Of a stretch of DNA of 64,000 nucleotides, positions 8,542 through 16,159 are shown piece by piece. Below the pieces are notes generated by a model. That model was given only the letters and a program-made list of their open reading frames with translations, was not told the origin of the DNA and did no database searches. How positions within the stretch are numbered: position 1 is the first letter of the stretch; every line of letters begins with the position of its first letter. The DNA comes from Amycolatopsis acidiphila (GTDB taxonomy: Bacteria; Actinomycetota; Actinomycetes; Mycobacteriales; Pseudonocardiaceae): positions 2,914,001 through 2,978,000 of the forward strand of contig NZ_CP090063.1 in NCBI RefSeq assembly GCF_021391495.1. Reading direction: 5' to 3'. Position numbers and translations under genes: made by a program.

Positions 8542-10587
8542 GTGAACCAGCCGTCGTCCGCCGCCGCCGCACCCGCCGCCAGCGTGGTGGTGCCGGCCGG
8601 GACCACGGCCGGCACCGCGGTACGCGAGGCGGGGCTGCCCACCAAGGGCCCGGACGCGGTCGTCGTCGTCCGGGACCCCGGCGGCCGGCTGCGCGACCTG
8701 GCGTGGGCGCCCGAGGCGGAGACCCGGGTCGAGGTCGTCGCCGCGAACACCGAGGACGGCCGCAGCGTCATCCGGCACTCGGCGGCGCACGTGCTCGCCC
8801 AGGCCGTCCAGCAGCAGTTCCCGAAGGCCAGGCTGGGCATCGGCCCGCCGGTCCGGGACGGCTTCTACTACGACTTCGGCGTCGACACCCCGTTCACCCC
8901 CGAGGACCTGCAGGCGCTGGAGAAGCGCATGAAGCAGATCATCAAGGGGGCGCAGCAGTTCTCCCGGCGCGTGCTCGAGTCGGTCGAGGCGGCGCGCGAG
9001 GAGCTGGCCGAAGAGCCGTTCAAGCTCGAGCTGGTGGACCTCAAGTCCGATGTGGACACAGTGGACACCGCGGAGGTGATGGAGGTCGACAGCAACCCCG
9101 CCGGCGAGCTGACGATCTACGACAACCTCGACCCGCGCACCAAGGAGCGGGTCTGGAGCGACCTGTGCCGCGGGCCGCACGTGCCCACCACCAAGTACAT
9201 CCCGGCGTTCAAGCTGACCAGGGTGGCCGCCGCCTACTGGCGTGGCGACGAGAAGAACCCGCAGCTGCAGCGGATCTACGGCACCGCGTGGGAGTCCCAG
9301 GAGGCGCAGGACGCGTACCTGGAGATGCTCGCCGAGGCCGAGCGGCGCGACCACCGCCGCCTCGGCGCCGAGCTGGACCTGTTCTCCTTCCCGGACGAGC
9401 TGGGCTCGGGCCTGCCGGTGTTCCACCCGCGCGGCGGCATCATCCGGCGCGAGCTGGAGGCGTACTCGCGGCAGAAGCACGAAGAGCACGGCTACGAGTT
9501 CGTCAACACCCCGCACATCAGCAAGGGCACGCTGTTCGAGACCTCCGGGCACCTGCCGCACTACGCCGACGGCATGTTCCCGCCCATGCAGCTCGAGGGC
9601 GCGGACTACTACGTCAAGGCGATGAACTGCCCGATGCACAACCTGATCTTCCGCTCGCGCGGGCGCTCCTACCGGGAGCTGCCGCTGCGGCTGTTCGAGT
9701 TCGGGTCGGTGTACCGGTACGAGAAGTCCGGCGTCGTGCACGGCCTCACCCGGGTGCGCGGGATGACGCAGGACGACTCGCACATCTACTGCACCAAGGA
9801 GCAGATGCAGGGCGAGCTGCGCTCGCTGCTGAGCTTCGTGCTGGACCTGCTGCGCGACTACGGCCTGGACGACTTCTACCTCGAGCTGTCCACCCGCGGC
9901 GACTCGGACAAGTTCATGGGGGAGCCGCAGGAGTGGGAGGAGGCCACCGAGGCGCTGCGCGTCGCGGCGGAGTCCTCCGGGCTGAAGCTGGTGCCTGACC
10001 CCGGTGGCGCGGCCTTCTACGGGCCGAAGATCTCCGTGCAGGCCAAGGACGCGATCGGCCGTTCCTGGCAGATGTCGACGATCCAGCTGGACTTCAACCA
10101 GCCCAAGCGGTTCGAGCTGAGCTACCAGGCCGCCGACGGCACGCGGCAGCAGCCGGTGATGATCCACCGCGCGCTGTTCGGCTCGATCGAGCGGTTCTTC
10201 GGGGTGCTCACCGAGCACTACGCGGGCGCGTTCCCGGCGTGGCTCGCACCGGTGCAGGTGGTCGGCATCCCGATCGCCGACGAGCACGCGGACCATCTGC
10301 GCGGGGTCCAGAAGGCGTTGCGCGCCAAGGGCATCCGCGCCGAGGTCGACACGGGCGACGACCGGATGCAGAAGAAGATCCGCAACCACACCACGCAGAA
10401 GGTGCCGTTCCTGCTGCTGGCGGGCGGCAAGGACGTCGAGGCGGGCGCGGTGTCGTTCCGCTTCCGCGACGGCGGGCAGCTCAACTCCGTGCCGGTGGCC
10501 GACGCGGTCGAGGCGATCGCGGGCTGGGTCGCCCGCCGCGAGAACACCTCGCCGACCGCCGAGGCGTTCGGGGCGGTCCTCGGGTGA
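8542..10587 (+). CDS. thrS: Threonyl-tRNA synthetase
   Basis: 681 residues from GTG 8542 with AAGGAG at 8530-8535. It charges tRNA-Thr in the cytoplasm. Domain order is complete: N-terminal TGS-like domain (to about 70), editing domain with [12 protein letters not shown] near residue 77, class II catalytic core, and C-terminal anticodon-binding domain ending near 665. The three zinc ligands are visible as Cys363 (MNCPMH), His414 (TQDDSH) and His542 (MIHRALFGS). Motif 2 is [10 protein letters not shown]. The following HIT gene overlaps by 4 nt, the same order as thrS-Rv2613c in Mycobacterium tuberculosis. Confidence 0.98.
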   Translation: MNQPSSAAAAPAASVVVPAGTTAGTAVREAGLPTKGPDAVVVVRDPGGRLRDLAWAPEAETRVEVVAANTEDGRSVIRHSAAHVLAQAVQQQFPKARLGIGPPVRDGFYYDFGVDTPFTPEDLQALEKRMKQIIKGAQQFSRRVLESVEAAREELAEEPFKLELVDLKSDVDTVDTAEVMEVDSNPAGELTIYDNLDPRTKERVWSDLCRGPHVPTTKYIPAFKLTRVAAAYWRGDEKNPQLQRIYGTAWESQEAQDAYLEMLAEAERRDHRRLGAELDLFSFPDELGSGLPVFHPRGGIIRRELEAYSRQKHEEHGYEFVNTPHISKGTLFETSGHLPHYADGMFPPMQLEGADYYVKAMNCPMHNLIFRSRGRSYRELPLRLFEFGSVYRYEKSGVVHGLTRVRGMTQDDSHIYCTKEQMQGELRSLLSFVLDLLRDYGLDDFYLELSTRGDSDKFMGEPQEWEEATEALRVAAESSGLKLVPDPGGAAFYGPKISVQAKDAIGRSWQMSTIQLDFNQPKRFELSYQAADGTRQQPVMIHRALFGSIERFFGVLTEHYAGAFPAWLAPVQVVGIPIADEHADHLRGVQKALRAKGIRAEVDTGDDRMQKKIRNHTTQKVPFLLLAGGKDVEAGAVSFRFRDGGQLNSVPVADAVEAIAGWVARRENTSPTAEAFGAVLG

Positions 10588-11126
10588 GCGAGCCCGAACT
10601 CGTGCCGCAGGACGGGGTGGGAGTGCAGGACGCGCTCCAGCGGCTGTGGACCCCGCACCGGCTGGCGTACGTGCAGGGGCAGGACAAGCCCGAGGGCGAC
10701 GAGGCGGAGGGCTGCCCGTTCTGCAGGCTGCTCGCCCTGCCCGACGAGGACGCGTTGATCATCGCGCGCGGCGAGCACGTGTGGGCGGTGCTGAACCTGT
10801 ACCCGTACAACCCGGGGCATCTGATGGTGCTGCCGTACCGGCACGTCGCCGACTACCCGGACCTGAGCCGGGAGGAGACCGCCGAGCTGGCGGAGTTCAC
10901 CCAGCACGCGATGAAGGTGATCCGCTCGGTGTCGGGGGCCCACGGGTTCAACATCGGGATGAACCAGGGCCCGGTCGCGGGTGCCGGCATCGCCGCGCAC
11001 CTGCACCAGCACGTCGTCCCCCGCTGGGGCGGCGACATGAACTTCATGCCGGTGATCGGGCACACGAAGGTGCTGCCGCAGCTGCTGGGCGAGACGCGCA
11101 CACTGCTGGCCGACGCCTGGAAGTGA
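10584..11126 (+). CDS. HIT-family nucleotide phosphorylase/hydrolase (Rv2613c-like)
   Basis: 180 residues from GTG 10584, overlapping thrS by 4 nt. A CPFC zinc pair lies near residue 44, and the histidine triad HLHQHV has catalytic histidines at 139, 141 and 143. Length, Cys pair and position downstream of thrS match Rv2613c, described as an Ap4A phosphorylase. That enzyme would remove the dinucleotide by-products that aminoacyl-tRNA synthetases make, which gives the coupling with thrS a plausible logic. Transcription probably ends at the strong hairpin 15 bases downstream. Confidence 0.9.
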   Translation: MSEPELVPQDGVGVQDALQRLWTPHRLAYVQGQDKPEGDEAEGCPFCRLLALPDEDALIIARGEHVWAVLNLYPYNPGHLMVLPYRHVADYPDLSREETAELAEFTQHAMKVIRSVSGAHGFNIGMNQGPVAGAGIAAHLHQHVVPRWGGDMNFMPVIGHTKVLPQLLGETRTLLADAWK

Positions 11127-11140
11127 GCCGCCGCAAACGA

Positions 11141-11179
11141 GAACCGGCCGGCTTCCCCCTCCGGGAAACCGGCCGGTTC
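11141..11179. terminator. Bidirectional hairpin terminator between HIT gene and yceI
   Basis: A perfect 11-bp outer stem (GAACCGGCCGG/CCGGCCGGTTC) continues into a TTCCC/GGGAA inner stem around a 5-base loop. It lies between two convergent genes, so it likely serves both. No long U-tract follows on either strand. Confidence 0.8.
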
Positions 11180-11189
11180 GTGGCGGGGC

Positions 11190-11738
11190 TCAGGCCTGCA
11201 GGCCGGCCTCGATGTCCAGCTCGATCTTGATCTTGTCGCTCACCACGGCGGCGGGCAGCGAACCGCCGACGCCGAACTCGCCGCGGCTGATCTCGGTCGA
11301 GGCGGAGACGCCCAGCACCTTGCTGCCCGGGGCCATGCCGTCGCCGAAGCCGCCCAGGTCGGCCGCGAGGGTGACCGGCTTGGTGACGCCGTGAATGGTC
11401 AGCTCGCCGTCGATGAAGTACTCGCCGTCCTCGACGCGGATGCCGGTCGAGGTGAAGGTGATGGTCGGGAACTGCTCGACGTCCAGGAACTCGGCGCTGC
11501 GCACGTGCGCGTCGCGCTGCTCGTTGTTGGTGTCGATGCTCGCGGCCTGGATCGTCGTGGTCACCTTCGAGTCCGACAGGTTCTCCGCCGTCACGATGGT
11601 GGTCTCGACCTGGTCGAAGCGCCCCCGCACCTTCGACACGCCCAGGTGGCGCACGGTGAAGGTCACGTCGGAGTGGGTGCCGTCGATGGTCCAGGTGCCG
11701 GCGGTGTAACCGGGGATCTCGGTGGTGGACGCGGTCAT
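11190..11738 (-). CDS. YceI-family lipocalin-like protein
   Basis: 182 residues, ATG at 11738. The YceI signature is complete: TAGTWTIDGTHSDVTFTVRH at the start, VRGRFDQVE, FPTITFTST, GELTIHGVTKPV and the closing DKIKIELDIEAG. These proteins form a lipocalin-type beta barrel that binds isoprenoid or amide lipids, and they are often induced by stress. There is no signal peptide, so it is cytoplasmic. It is divergent from a MarR gene, and the spacer has three palindromes, so MarR repression of yceI is likely. Confidence 0.93.
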   Translation of the reverse strand: MTASTTEIPGYTAGTWTIDGTHSDVTFTVRHLGVSKVRGRFDQVETTIVTAENLSDSKVTTTIQAASIDTNNEQRDAHVRSAEFLDVEQFPTITFTSTGIRVEDGEYFIDGELTIHGVTKPVTLAADLGGFGDGMAPGSKVLGVSASTEISRGEFGVGGSLPAAVVSDKIKIELDIEAGLQA

Positions 11739-11769
11739 GCTGAACTCCCTCTGCTTCGGGTGGCTTACT

Positions 11770-11816
11770 GTTGAGCCCTCAACCGAACTGTACCAACTTA
11801 AGTTGAGCGCTCAACT
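11770..11816. promoter_or_regulatory. Cluster of three palindromic operators in the yceI/marR spacer
   Basis: Three inverted repeats lie here: GTTGAG-cc-CTCAAC (11770-11783), CAACTTAAGTTG (11794-11805, perfect) and AGTTGAGCGCTCAACT (11801-11816, perfect 16-mer). The last two overlap. Spacing and symmetry are typical of MarR dimers. The sites lie 19-65 bases from the marR start and 32-78 bases from the yceI start, so they can control both promoters. Confidence 0.8.
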
Positions 11817-11834
11817 AGAGGTAGAATTGTCCGT

Positions 11835-12344
11835 ATGGTGGGAACCCGATGGCTCAGCGACGAGGAGCAGCGCGTCTGGCGCGGCTTCATGGAGGCCGTG
11901 GAGATGCTGCGCGGCCACGTCGAAAGTCGGCTGCAGCGCGACTCGGGCATGCCGCAGACCTACTACCAGGTGCTCGTCGTGCTGTCCGAGACCCCCGGCC
12001 GTACGCTGCGGATGAGCGAGCTGGCCGAGCGGTGCCGGTCCTCCCGTAGCAGGCTCTCCCACGCGGTGGCCAGGCTCGAGGAGAACGGCTGGGTCCGCCG
12101 TGACGAGTGCCCCACCGACAAGCGGGGCGCGTTCGCGACGCTGACCGCCGAGGGGTTCGCGGCGATCGAGGCCGCGGCGCCCGGGCACGTCGCCGCCGTC
12201 CGCGAAGCGCTCTTCGACGTGCTGTCCCCCGATCAGGTCAAGACGCTCGGTGAGATCACCGACGCGATCCGTGACGGGCTGACCCCCCGCTGCGCTGCCG
12301 CGATGGCCGAGACGGAGGCCGTCGAGACCCGCTCGGCACGCTGA
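11835..12344 (+). CDS. MarR-family transcriptional repressor
   Basis: 169 residues from ATG 11835. It shows the MarR winged helix: QTYYQVLVVLSETPGRTLRMSELAERC, SRSRLSHAVARLEENGWV and RRDECPTDKRGAFATLT as the wing. The first 30 residues and the last 45 form the dimerisation helices. No reactive-Cys pattern like OhrR is evident, so the ligand may be a small phenolic or quinone-like compound. It most likely represses itself and yceI through the palindromes upstream, and possibly the nitroreductase at 7851. Confidence 0.92.
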   Translation: MVGTRWLSDEEQRVWRGFMEAVEMLRGHVESRLQRDSGMPQTYYQVLVVLSETPGRTLRMSELAERCRSSRSRLSHAVARLEENGWVRRDECPTDKRGAFATLTAEGFAAIEAAAPGHVAAVREALFDVLSPDQVKTLGEITDAIRDGLTPRCAAAMAETEAVETRSAR

Positions 12345-12390
12345 TCGTCCCCATTGGGTGCGCCGGGGCGTTAATGCCTGGTGGCGGGTC

Positions 12391-12427
12391 GATAGGCTGC
12401 GCTCGGACCAACTCCTATCACGCAGCC
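12391..12427 (+). promoter_or_regulatory. Mutually exclusive stems in the pgsA leader
   Basis: GATAGG (12391-12396) can pair with CCTATC (12414-12419), while GGCTGCG (12395-12401) can pair with CGCAGCC (12421-12427). The two stems share bases, so only one can form. They lie just before a 12-codon reading frame that runs into pgsA. This layout suits an attenuator or RNA switch, but TAGGCT at 12394-12399 could instead be a -10 box. Confidence 0.35.
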
Positions 12428-12444
12428 AGGTGACGTTGACAGCG

Positions 12445-12483
12445 ATGAGCAAGCCGGCCGACTCCTCCTCCCCGCAGATCTGA
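12445..12483 (+). CDS. Possible 12-codon leader ORF coupled to pgsA
   Basis: ATG 12445 opens a 12-residue frame (MSKPADSSSPQI) whose TGA stop shares its A with the pgsA ATG. CAGGTGAC at 12427-12434 could serve as its ribosome site. pgsA itself has a pyrimidine-rich stretch and no Shine-Dalgarno, so reinitiation from this ORF is a reasonable idea. No homologue is known to me. Confidence 0.35.
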   Translation: MSKPADSSSPQI

Positions 12484-13094
12484 TGCTGAACATCTTCGCG
12501 CGCGCGTCGGTGTCCCGCGCCCTCGATCCACTCGCCCGCGTGCTGCTGCGCGCCGGGGTCACGCCGAACGTCATGACGGTGCTGGGCACCACCGGCGCCA
12601 TCGCGTGCGCCATCGGCTTCTTCCCCGCGGGCCTGCTGCTCTGGGGCACCTTCACGGTGTGGGGCTTCGCCATGCTGGACCTGCTCGACGGCGCCATCGC
12701 GCGCGCCCGCGGGCACGGCACCCCGTTCGGCGCGGCGCTGGACGCGACGTGCGACCGGCTGGTCGACGGTGCCCTGTTCGGCGCGATCGCCTGGTGGTGC
12801 TTCGTCGAGTGGGGCAACCTGCGTGCCGCGGGCGCCGCGCTGGTGTGCCTGGTGCTGGGGCAGGTCATCTCCTACATCAAGGCCCGCGCGGAGGCGTCCG
12901 GGCTGTCGGCCGACGGCGGGCTCATCGAGCGTGCCGAGCGGCTGATCATCGCGCTCGTCGGCACCGGACTGCAGGGCCTGCACGTGCCGTACGCGGTCGA
13001 GGCGACCCAGTGGCTGCTCGCGCTGCTGTCCGCGGTGACCCTGGGGCAGCGGATGGTCGCCCTCGCCGCCTCTGCCCGGGAGGCGCATCCGTGA
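12483..13094 (+). CDS. pgsA: Phosphatidylinositol phosphate synthase (CDP-alcohol phosphotransferase)
   Basis: 203 residues from ATG 12483. This membrane enzyme joins CDP-diacylglycerol to inositol-1-phosphate, the first step toward PI and PI-mannosides. The CDP-alcohol motif DxxDGxxARx8GxxxDxxxD is perfect, running Asp66, Asp69, Gly70, Arg74, Gly83, Asp87, Asp91. About six membrane helices surround it. Next genes are a PIM acyltransferase and PimA, the Rv2612c-Rv2610c order. The start lacks its own ribosome site and abuts a short upstream ORF. Confidence 0.95.
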   Translation: MLNIFARASVSRALDPLARVLLRAGVTPNVMTVLGTTGAIACAIGFFPAGLLLWGTFTVWGFAMLDLLDGAIARARGHGTPFGAALDATCDRLVDGALFGAIAWWCFVEWGNLRAAGAALVCLVLGQVISYIKARAEASGLSADGGLIERAERLIIALVGTGLQGLHVPYAVEATQWLLALLSAVTLGQRMVALAASAREAHP

Positions 13095-14014
13095 GCGGTT
13101 TCGCCCAGCGCGCGAGCGATCTCGGCTACGCCGCCGGCTGGCAGCTGGTCCGCCGGCTGCCGCCGGGGCTGGCCGGGGCCGCGTTCGGGCTGGGTGCCGA
13201 CTTCGCCGCCCGCCGGGACGGGCCGGGCGTGCGCCAGCTGCGGAAGAACCTGACCCGGGTGGTGCCGCAGGCGGGCCCGGCCGAGCTGGACGAGCTGACC
13301 CGCCGCGCGCTGCGGTCCTACGCCCGGTACTGGCAGGAGCTGTTCCGGCTGCCCGCGATGGACCACGACGACGTCCGGTACAAGGTCGACGAGGCCATCA
13401 CCGGGGTGGAGAACATCGACGCCGCGCTGGCCGAGGGCAACGGCGCCGTGTGCGTGCTGCCGCATTCGGGCAACTGGGACGCGGCGGGCCTGTGGATGGT
13501 CGGCTACGCGGGTTCGTTCACCACGGTCGTCGAACGGCTGCGGCCCGACTCGGTCTACCGCCGGTTCGTCGGGTTCCGCGAGTCGCTCGGGTTCGAGATC
13601 CTGTCCGCGTCCGGGGGCACCGGCTCGTTCCGGCTGCTGCTGCAGCGCCTGCGCGAGAACAAGGTCATCTGCCTGGTGGGGGACCGGGACCTGACCGGCT
13701 CGGGCGTGCCGGTCGAGTTCTTCGGCGAGCGCACCAGGATGCCGGCGGGCGCGGCCCGGCTCGCGGTGAGCACCGGTGCCGCCCTGCTGCCGGTGGGCAT
13801 GTGGTTCACCGACGACGGCTGGGGCGTGCGGGTGCACCCGCGCATCCGGGTCACCGCGCGGGCCGAGATCCCCGCCGCGGTTCAGGCGATGGCCGACATC
13901 TTCGCCGGTGACATCGCCGCGCATCCCACGGACTGGCACATGATGCAGAAGCTGTGGACCGCCGACTTCGACGCCGCCGAGCCGCGGCCCGCGGAGGAGG
14001 CGGCGGCCGGGTGA
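13091..14014 (+). CDS. patA: Phosphatidylinositol mannoside acyltransferase (PatA-like)
   Basis: 307 residues from GTG 13091, overlapping pgsA by 4 nt. It belongs to the LpxL/HtrB-type lysophospholipid acyltransferases: the HxxxxD catalytic motif is PHSGNWD near residue 127, followed by ERLRPDSVYRRF and CLVGDRDLTGSGVPVEFFGE. The enzyme transfers a fatty acyl chain to the mannose of PIM1/PIM2 on the inner membrane face. Ortholog of Rv2611c by sequence type and position. Confidence 0.93.
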   Translation: MSGFAQRASDLGYAAGWQLVRRLPPGLAGAAFGLGADFAARRDGPGVRQLRKNLTRVVPQAGPAELDELTRRALRSYARYWQELFRLPAMDHDDVRYKVDEAITGVENIDAALAEGNGAVCVLPHSGNWDAAGLWMVGYAGSFTTVVERLRPDSVYRRFVGFRESLGFEILSASGGTGSFRLLLQRLRENKVICLVGDRDLTGSGVPVEFFGERTRMPAGAARLAVSTGAALLPVGMWFTDDGWGVRVHPRIRVTARAEIPAAVQAMADIFAGDIAAHPTDWHMMQKLWTADFDAAEPRPAEEAAAG

Positions 14015-15150
14015 AGATCGGCATCGTCTGTCCCTACTCGTTCGACGTCCCCGGCGGTGTGCAGGGGCACGTGGTCGACCTCGCGCGCGCGCTCATCGCG
14101 CGCGGGCACGAGGTCTCGGTGCTCGCCCCCGCCGACGAGGACGCGGACCTGCCGGAGTTCGTGCACCCGGCGGGCAAGGCGCTCGGCATCCCGTACAACG
14201 GGTCGGTCGCGCGCCTGCAGTTCGGGCCGGTGTCCTACGCGCGTGTGCGCCGGTGGCTGCGGGAGGGTGCTTTCGACGTCCTGCACCTGCACGAACCCGC
14301 CGCGCCGAGCCTGTCCCTGCTCGCGCTGAAGGTCGCCGACGGGCCGATCGTCGCGACCTTCCACACCTCGACGCCCCGCTCGCGCACGCTCTCGGCGTTC
14401 CAGCCCGTGCTGCGGCCGCTGCTGGAGAAGATCACCGCGCGGATCGCCGTCTCCGCGCTGGCGCGCCGGGTTCAGGTCGAGCACGCCGGCGGCGACGCCG
14501 TCGAGATCCCCAACGGCGTGGACGCGGACCTGTTCGCCCGAGCGTCCCCTTTGGACGGTTACCCGCGCGCGGGCGGCACGCTCGGTTTCGTCGGCCGGTT
14601 CACCGAACCACGCAAGGGCATGGCCGTCCTGCTCGAAGCCGCGCGCCGGATCCTGCCGGAGTTCCCGGAGCTGAAGCTGCTGGTGGTCGGGCGCGGCGAG
14701 CCGGAGGAGCTGCGGCGGATGGCCGGGCCGCTGCTGGCCCCGCACATCGAGCTGCTCGGCCAGGTCGACGACGCGACCAAGGCCCGCGCGTTGCGCAGCG
14801 TCGACGTCTACTGCGCGCCCAACCTCGGCGGCGAGAGCTTCGGGATGATCCTCACCGAGGCGATGGCCGCGGGCACCGCGGTCGCCGCGAGCGGCCTGGA
14901 CTCCTTCCGCCGCGTGCTCGACGACGGCCGGGCCGGGGTGCTCTTCCCGCCCGGCGACCCCGGCGCGCTGGCCGAGGCCCTGCGTGACCTGCTCACCGAC
15001 CCCACTCGCCGCGGCTCGCTGGCGGCCGCGGCGGGGGAGCGGGTGGCGATCTACGACTGGTCCGTCGTGGTGACCCAGGTGCTGCGGGTCTACGAGGCGG
15101 CCGTGGCCGCCGACCCACGGCGGGTCAGCGCGGCGGAGGTGTCCCCGTGA
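14011..15150 (+). CDS. pimA: Phosphatidylinositol alpha-mannosyltransferase
   Basis: 379 residues from GTG 14011, overlapping patA by 4 nt. This is a GT4 (GT-B fold) enzyme. The N-terminal domain begins KIGIVCPYSFDVPGGVQGHV with the glycine loop that senses GDP-mannose. The C-terminal domain has FVGRFTEPRKGMAVLLEA, and the EX7E motif lies in ESFGMILTEAMA. It adds the first mannose to the inositol of PI at the inner leaflet. Presence of PimA supports an actinomycete that makes PIMs. Confidence 0.96.
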   Translation: MKIGIVCPYSFDVPGGVQGHVVDLARALIARGHEVSVLAPADEDADLPEFVHPAGKALGIPYNGSVARLQFGPVSYARVRRWLREGAFDVLHLHEPAAPSLSLLALKVADGPIVATFHTSTPRSRTLSAFQPVLRPLLEKITARIAVSALARRVQVEHAGGDAVEIPNGVDADLFARASPLDGYPRAGGTLGFVGRFTEPRKGMAVLLEAARRILPEFPELKLLVVGRGEPEELRRMAGPLLAPHIELLGQVDDATKARALRSVDVYCAPNLGGESFGMILTEAMAAGTAVAASGLDSFRRVLDDGRAGVLFPPGDPGALAEALRDLLTDPTRRGSLAAAAGERVAIYDWSVVVTQVLRVYEAAVAADPRRVSAAEVSP

Positions 15151-15641
15151 GCTGGTTCGTGGCGCTGCTCGCCGTCCTCGCCGCCGTCATCGTGCTCGGC
15201 GGGCTCTTCCTGGTCGCGACCGCCAACCGGCTGGATCGCCTGCACGTCCGCCTGGACGCGGCCTGGGCCGCGCTCGACGCGGCGCTCGCGCGGCGCGCGG
15301 TGGTCGCCAGGACAGTCGCCGCGGGCGCGCTCGGCGGAGCCGAGGCCACGGCGGTGCTGCAGGCGGCCGACGCCGCCGAGGCGGCGCCCCGGGCCGAGCG
15401 CGAGGACGCCGAGAACGAACTGACCAAGCTGCTCGCCGCCGTCGAGCGTGACCTGCTGCCGTCCCGGCTGGCCGGCGAGCTCGCCGACGCCGAGCACCGG
15501 GTCGTGATCGCCCGGCGGGTGCACAACGACGCGGTCCGCGACACGCTCGCCCTGCGGCGGCGGCGCAAGGTGCGCTACTTCAAGCTGGCCGGGACCGCGG
15601 CACAGCCGTCGTACTTCGAGATCGTGGAACCCGTGCTCTGA
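15147..15641 (+). CDS. LemA-like membrane-anchored protein
   Basis: 164 residues from GTG 15147, overlapping pimA by 4 nt. One N-terminal helix (about 3-25) is followed by a long helical region with a LemA-type opening (LDAAWAALDAALARRAVV) and the characteristic AEHRVVIARRVHNDAVRD segment. The C-terminus reads FKLAGTAAQPSYFEIVEPVL. Position corresponds to Rv2609c but the sequence is not a NUDIX hydrolase. Role unknown; likely an envelope protein co-transcribed with the PIM genes. Confidence 0.7.
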   Translation: MSWFVALLAVLAAVIVLGGLFLVATANRLDRLHVRLDAAWAALDAALARRAVVARTVAAGALGGAEATAVLQAADAAEAAPRAEREDAENELTKLLAAVERDLLPSRLAGELADAEHRVVIARRVHNDAVRDTLALRRRRKVRYFKLAGTAAQPSYFEIVEPVL

Positions 15642-15658
15642 GTGGCAGACTCGGCACC

Positions 15659-16126
15659 ATGACCGACCCTTCCTGCGCCGTGGCGCACGGCGAAGCCGAA
15701 CCGCGGACCGACACCCGCACGCTCGTGGCCGTGTTCGCCACGCCCGTCGCCGAGTACCTGCTGAAGTACGGCAGCGACCTCGGCTACCGCACGGTGCTGC
15801 ACGACCCGAAGGACGGCGAGCTGCCCGAGCTGGACGGCACGGCCGACGTCGTGGTGACCGACCACCACCGCGACGAGCTCGGCGAGGTGCTGCGGGACGT
15901 GCTCGCCCACCCGGTCCGCTGGGTCGGCGTGATGGGCAACCCGCACCACGCCGGGCCGCATGTGGAAGCGCTCAAGCAGCTCGGCGTGGCGGCCGAGCAG
16001 ATCGACCGGGTGCACCGGCCGATCGGGCTCAACATCGGCTCGCGGACCCCGCCCGAGATCGCGCTCGCGACGCTGGCCGGGCTGGTGGCCGACCGCAACG
16101 GGCGCCCGGGCGGGTTCGAGTTCTGA
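15659..16126 (+). CDS. Stand-alone XdhC-type Rossmann domain protein
   Basis: 155 residues from ATG 15659. It matches the C-terminal Rossmann half of XdhC/CoxI proteins: VVVTDHHRDELGEVL, WVGVMGNPHH, and the closing HRPIGLNIGSRTPPEIALATLAGL. The N-terminal XdhC domain is missing. XdhC proteins hand molybdenum cofactor to xanthine dehydrogenases, but no such enzyme is nearby. Its role may therefore be redox-nucleotide binding only. It is convergent with the EF-G2 gene. Confidence 0.85.
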   Translation: MTDPSCAVAHGEAEPRTDTRTLVAVFATPVAEYLLKYGSDLGYRTVLHDPKDGELPELDGTADVVVTDHHRDELGEVLRDVLAHPVRWVGVMGNPHHAGPHVEALKQLGVAAEQIDRVHRPIGLNIGSRTPPEIALATLAGLVADRNGRPGGFEF

Positions 16127-16130
16127 CCGC

Positions 16131-16156
16131 CGCCCGCAGCGCATCCGCCGCGGGCG
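16131..16156. terminator. Short hairpin between convergent xdhC-like and EF-G2 genes
   Basis: CGCCCGC (16131-16137) and GCGGGCG (16150-16156) are complementary, with a 12-base loop, in the 33-base gap between two convergent genes. No U-tract is present. Confidence 0.45.
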
Positions 16157-16159
16157 ACC

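Noticed and set aside
12350..12482. A classical riboswitch or T-box before pgsA
   Set aside because: No conserved core of a known riboswitch is recognisable; only short alternative stems are seen.
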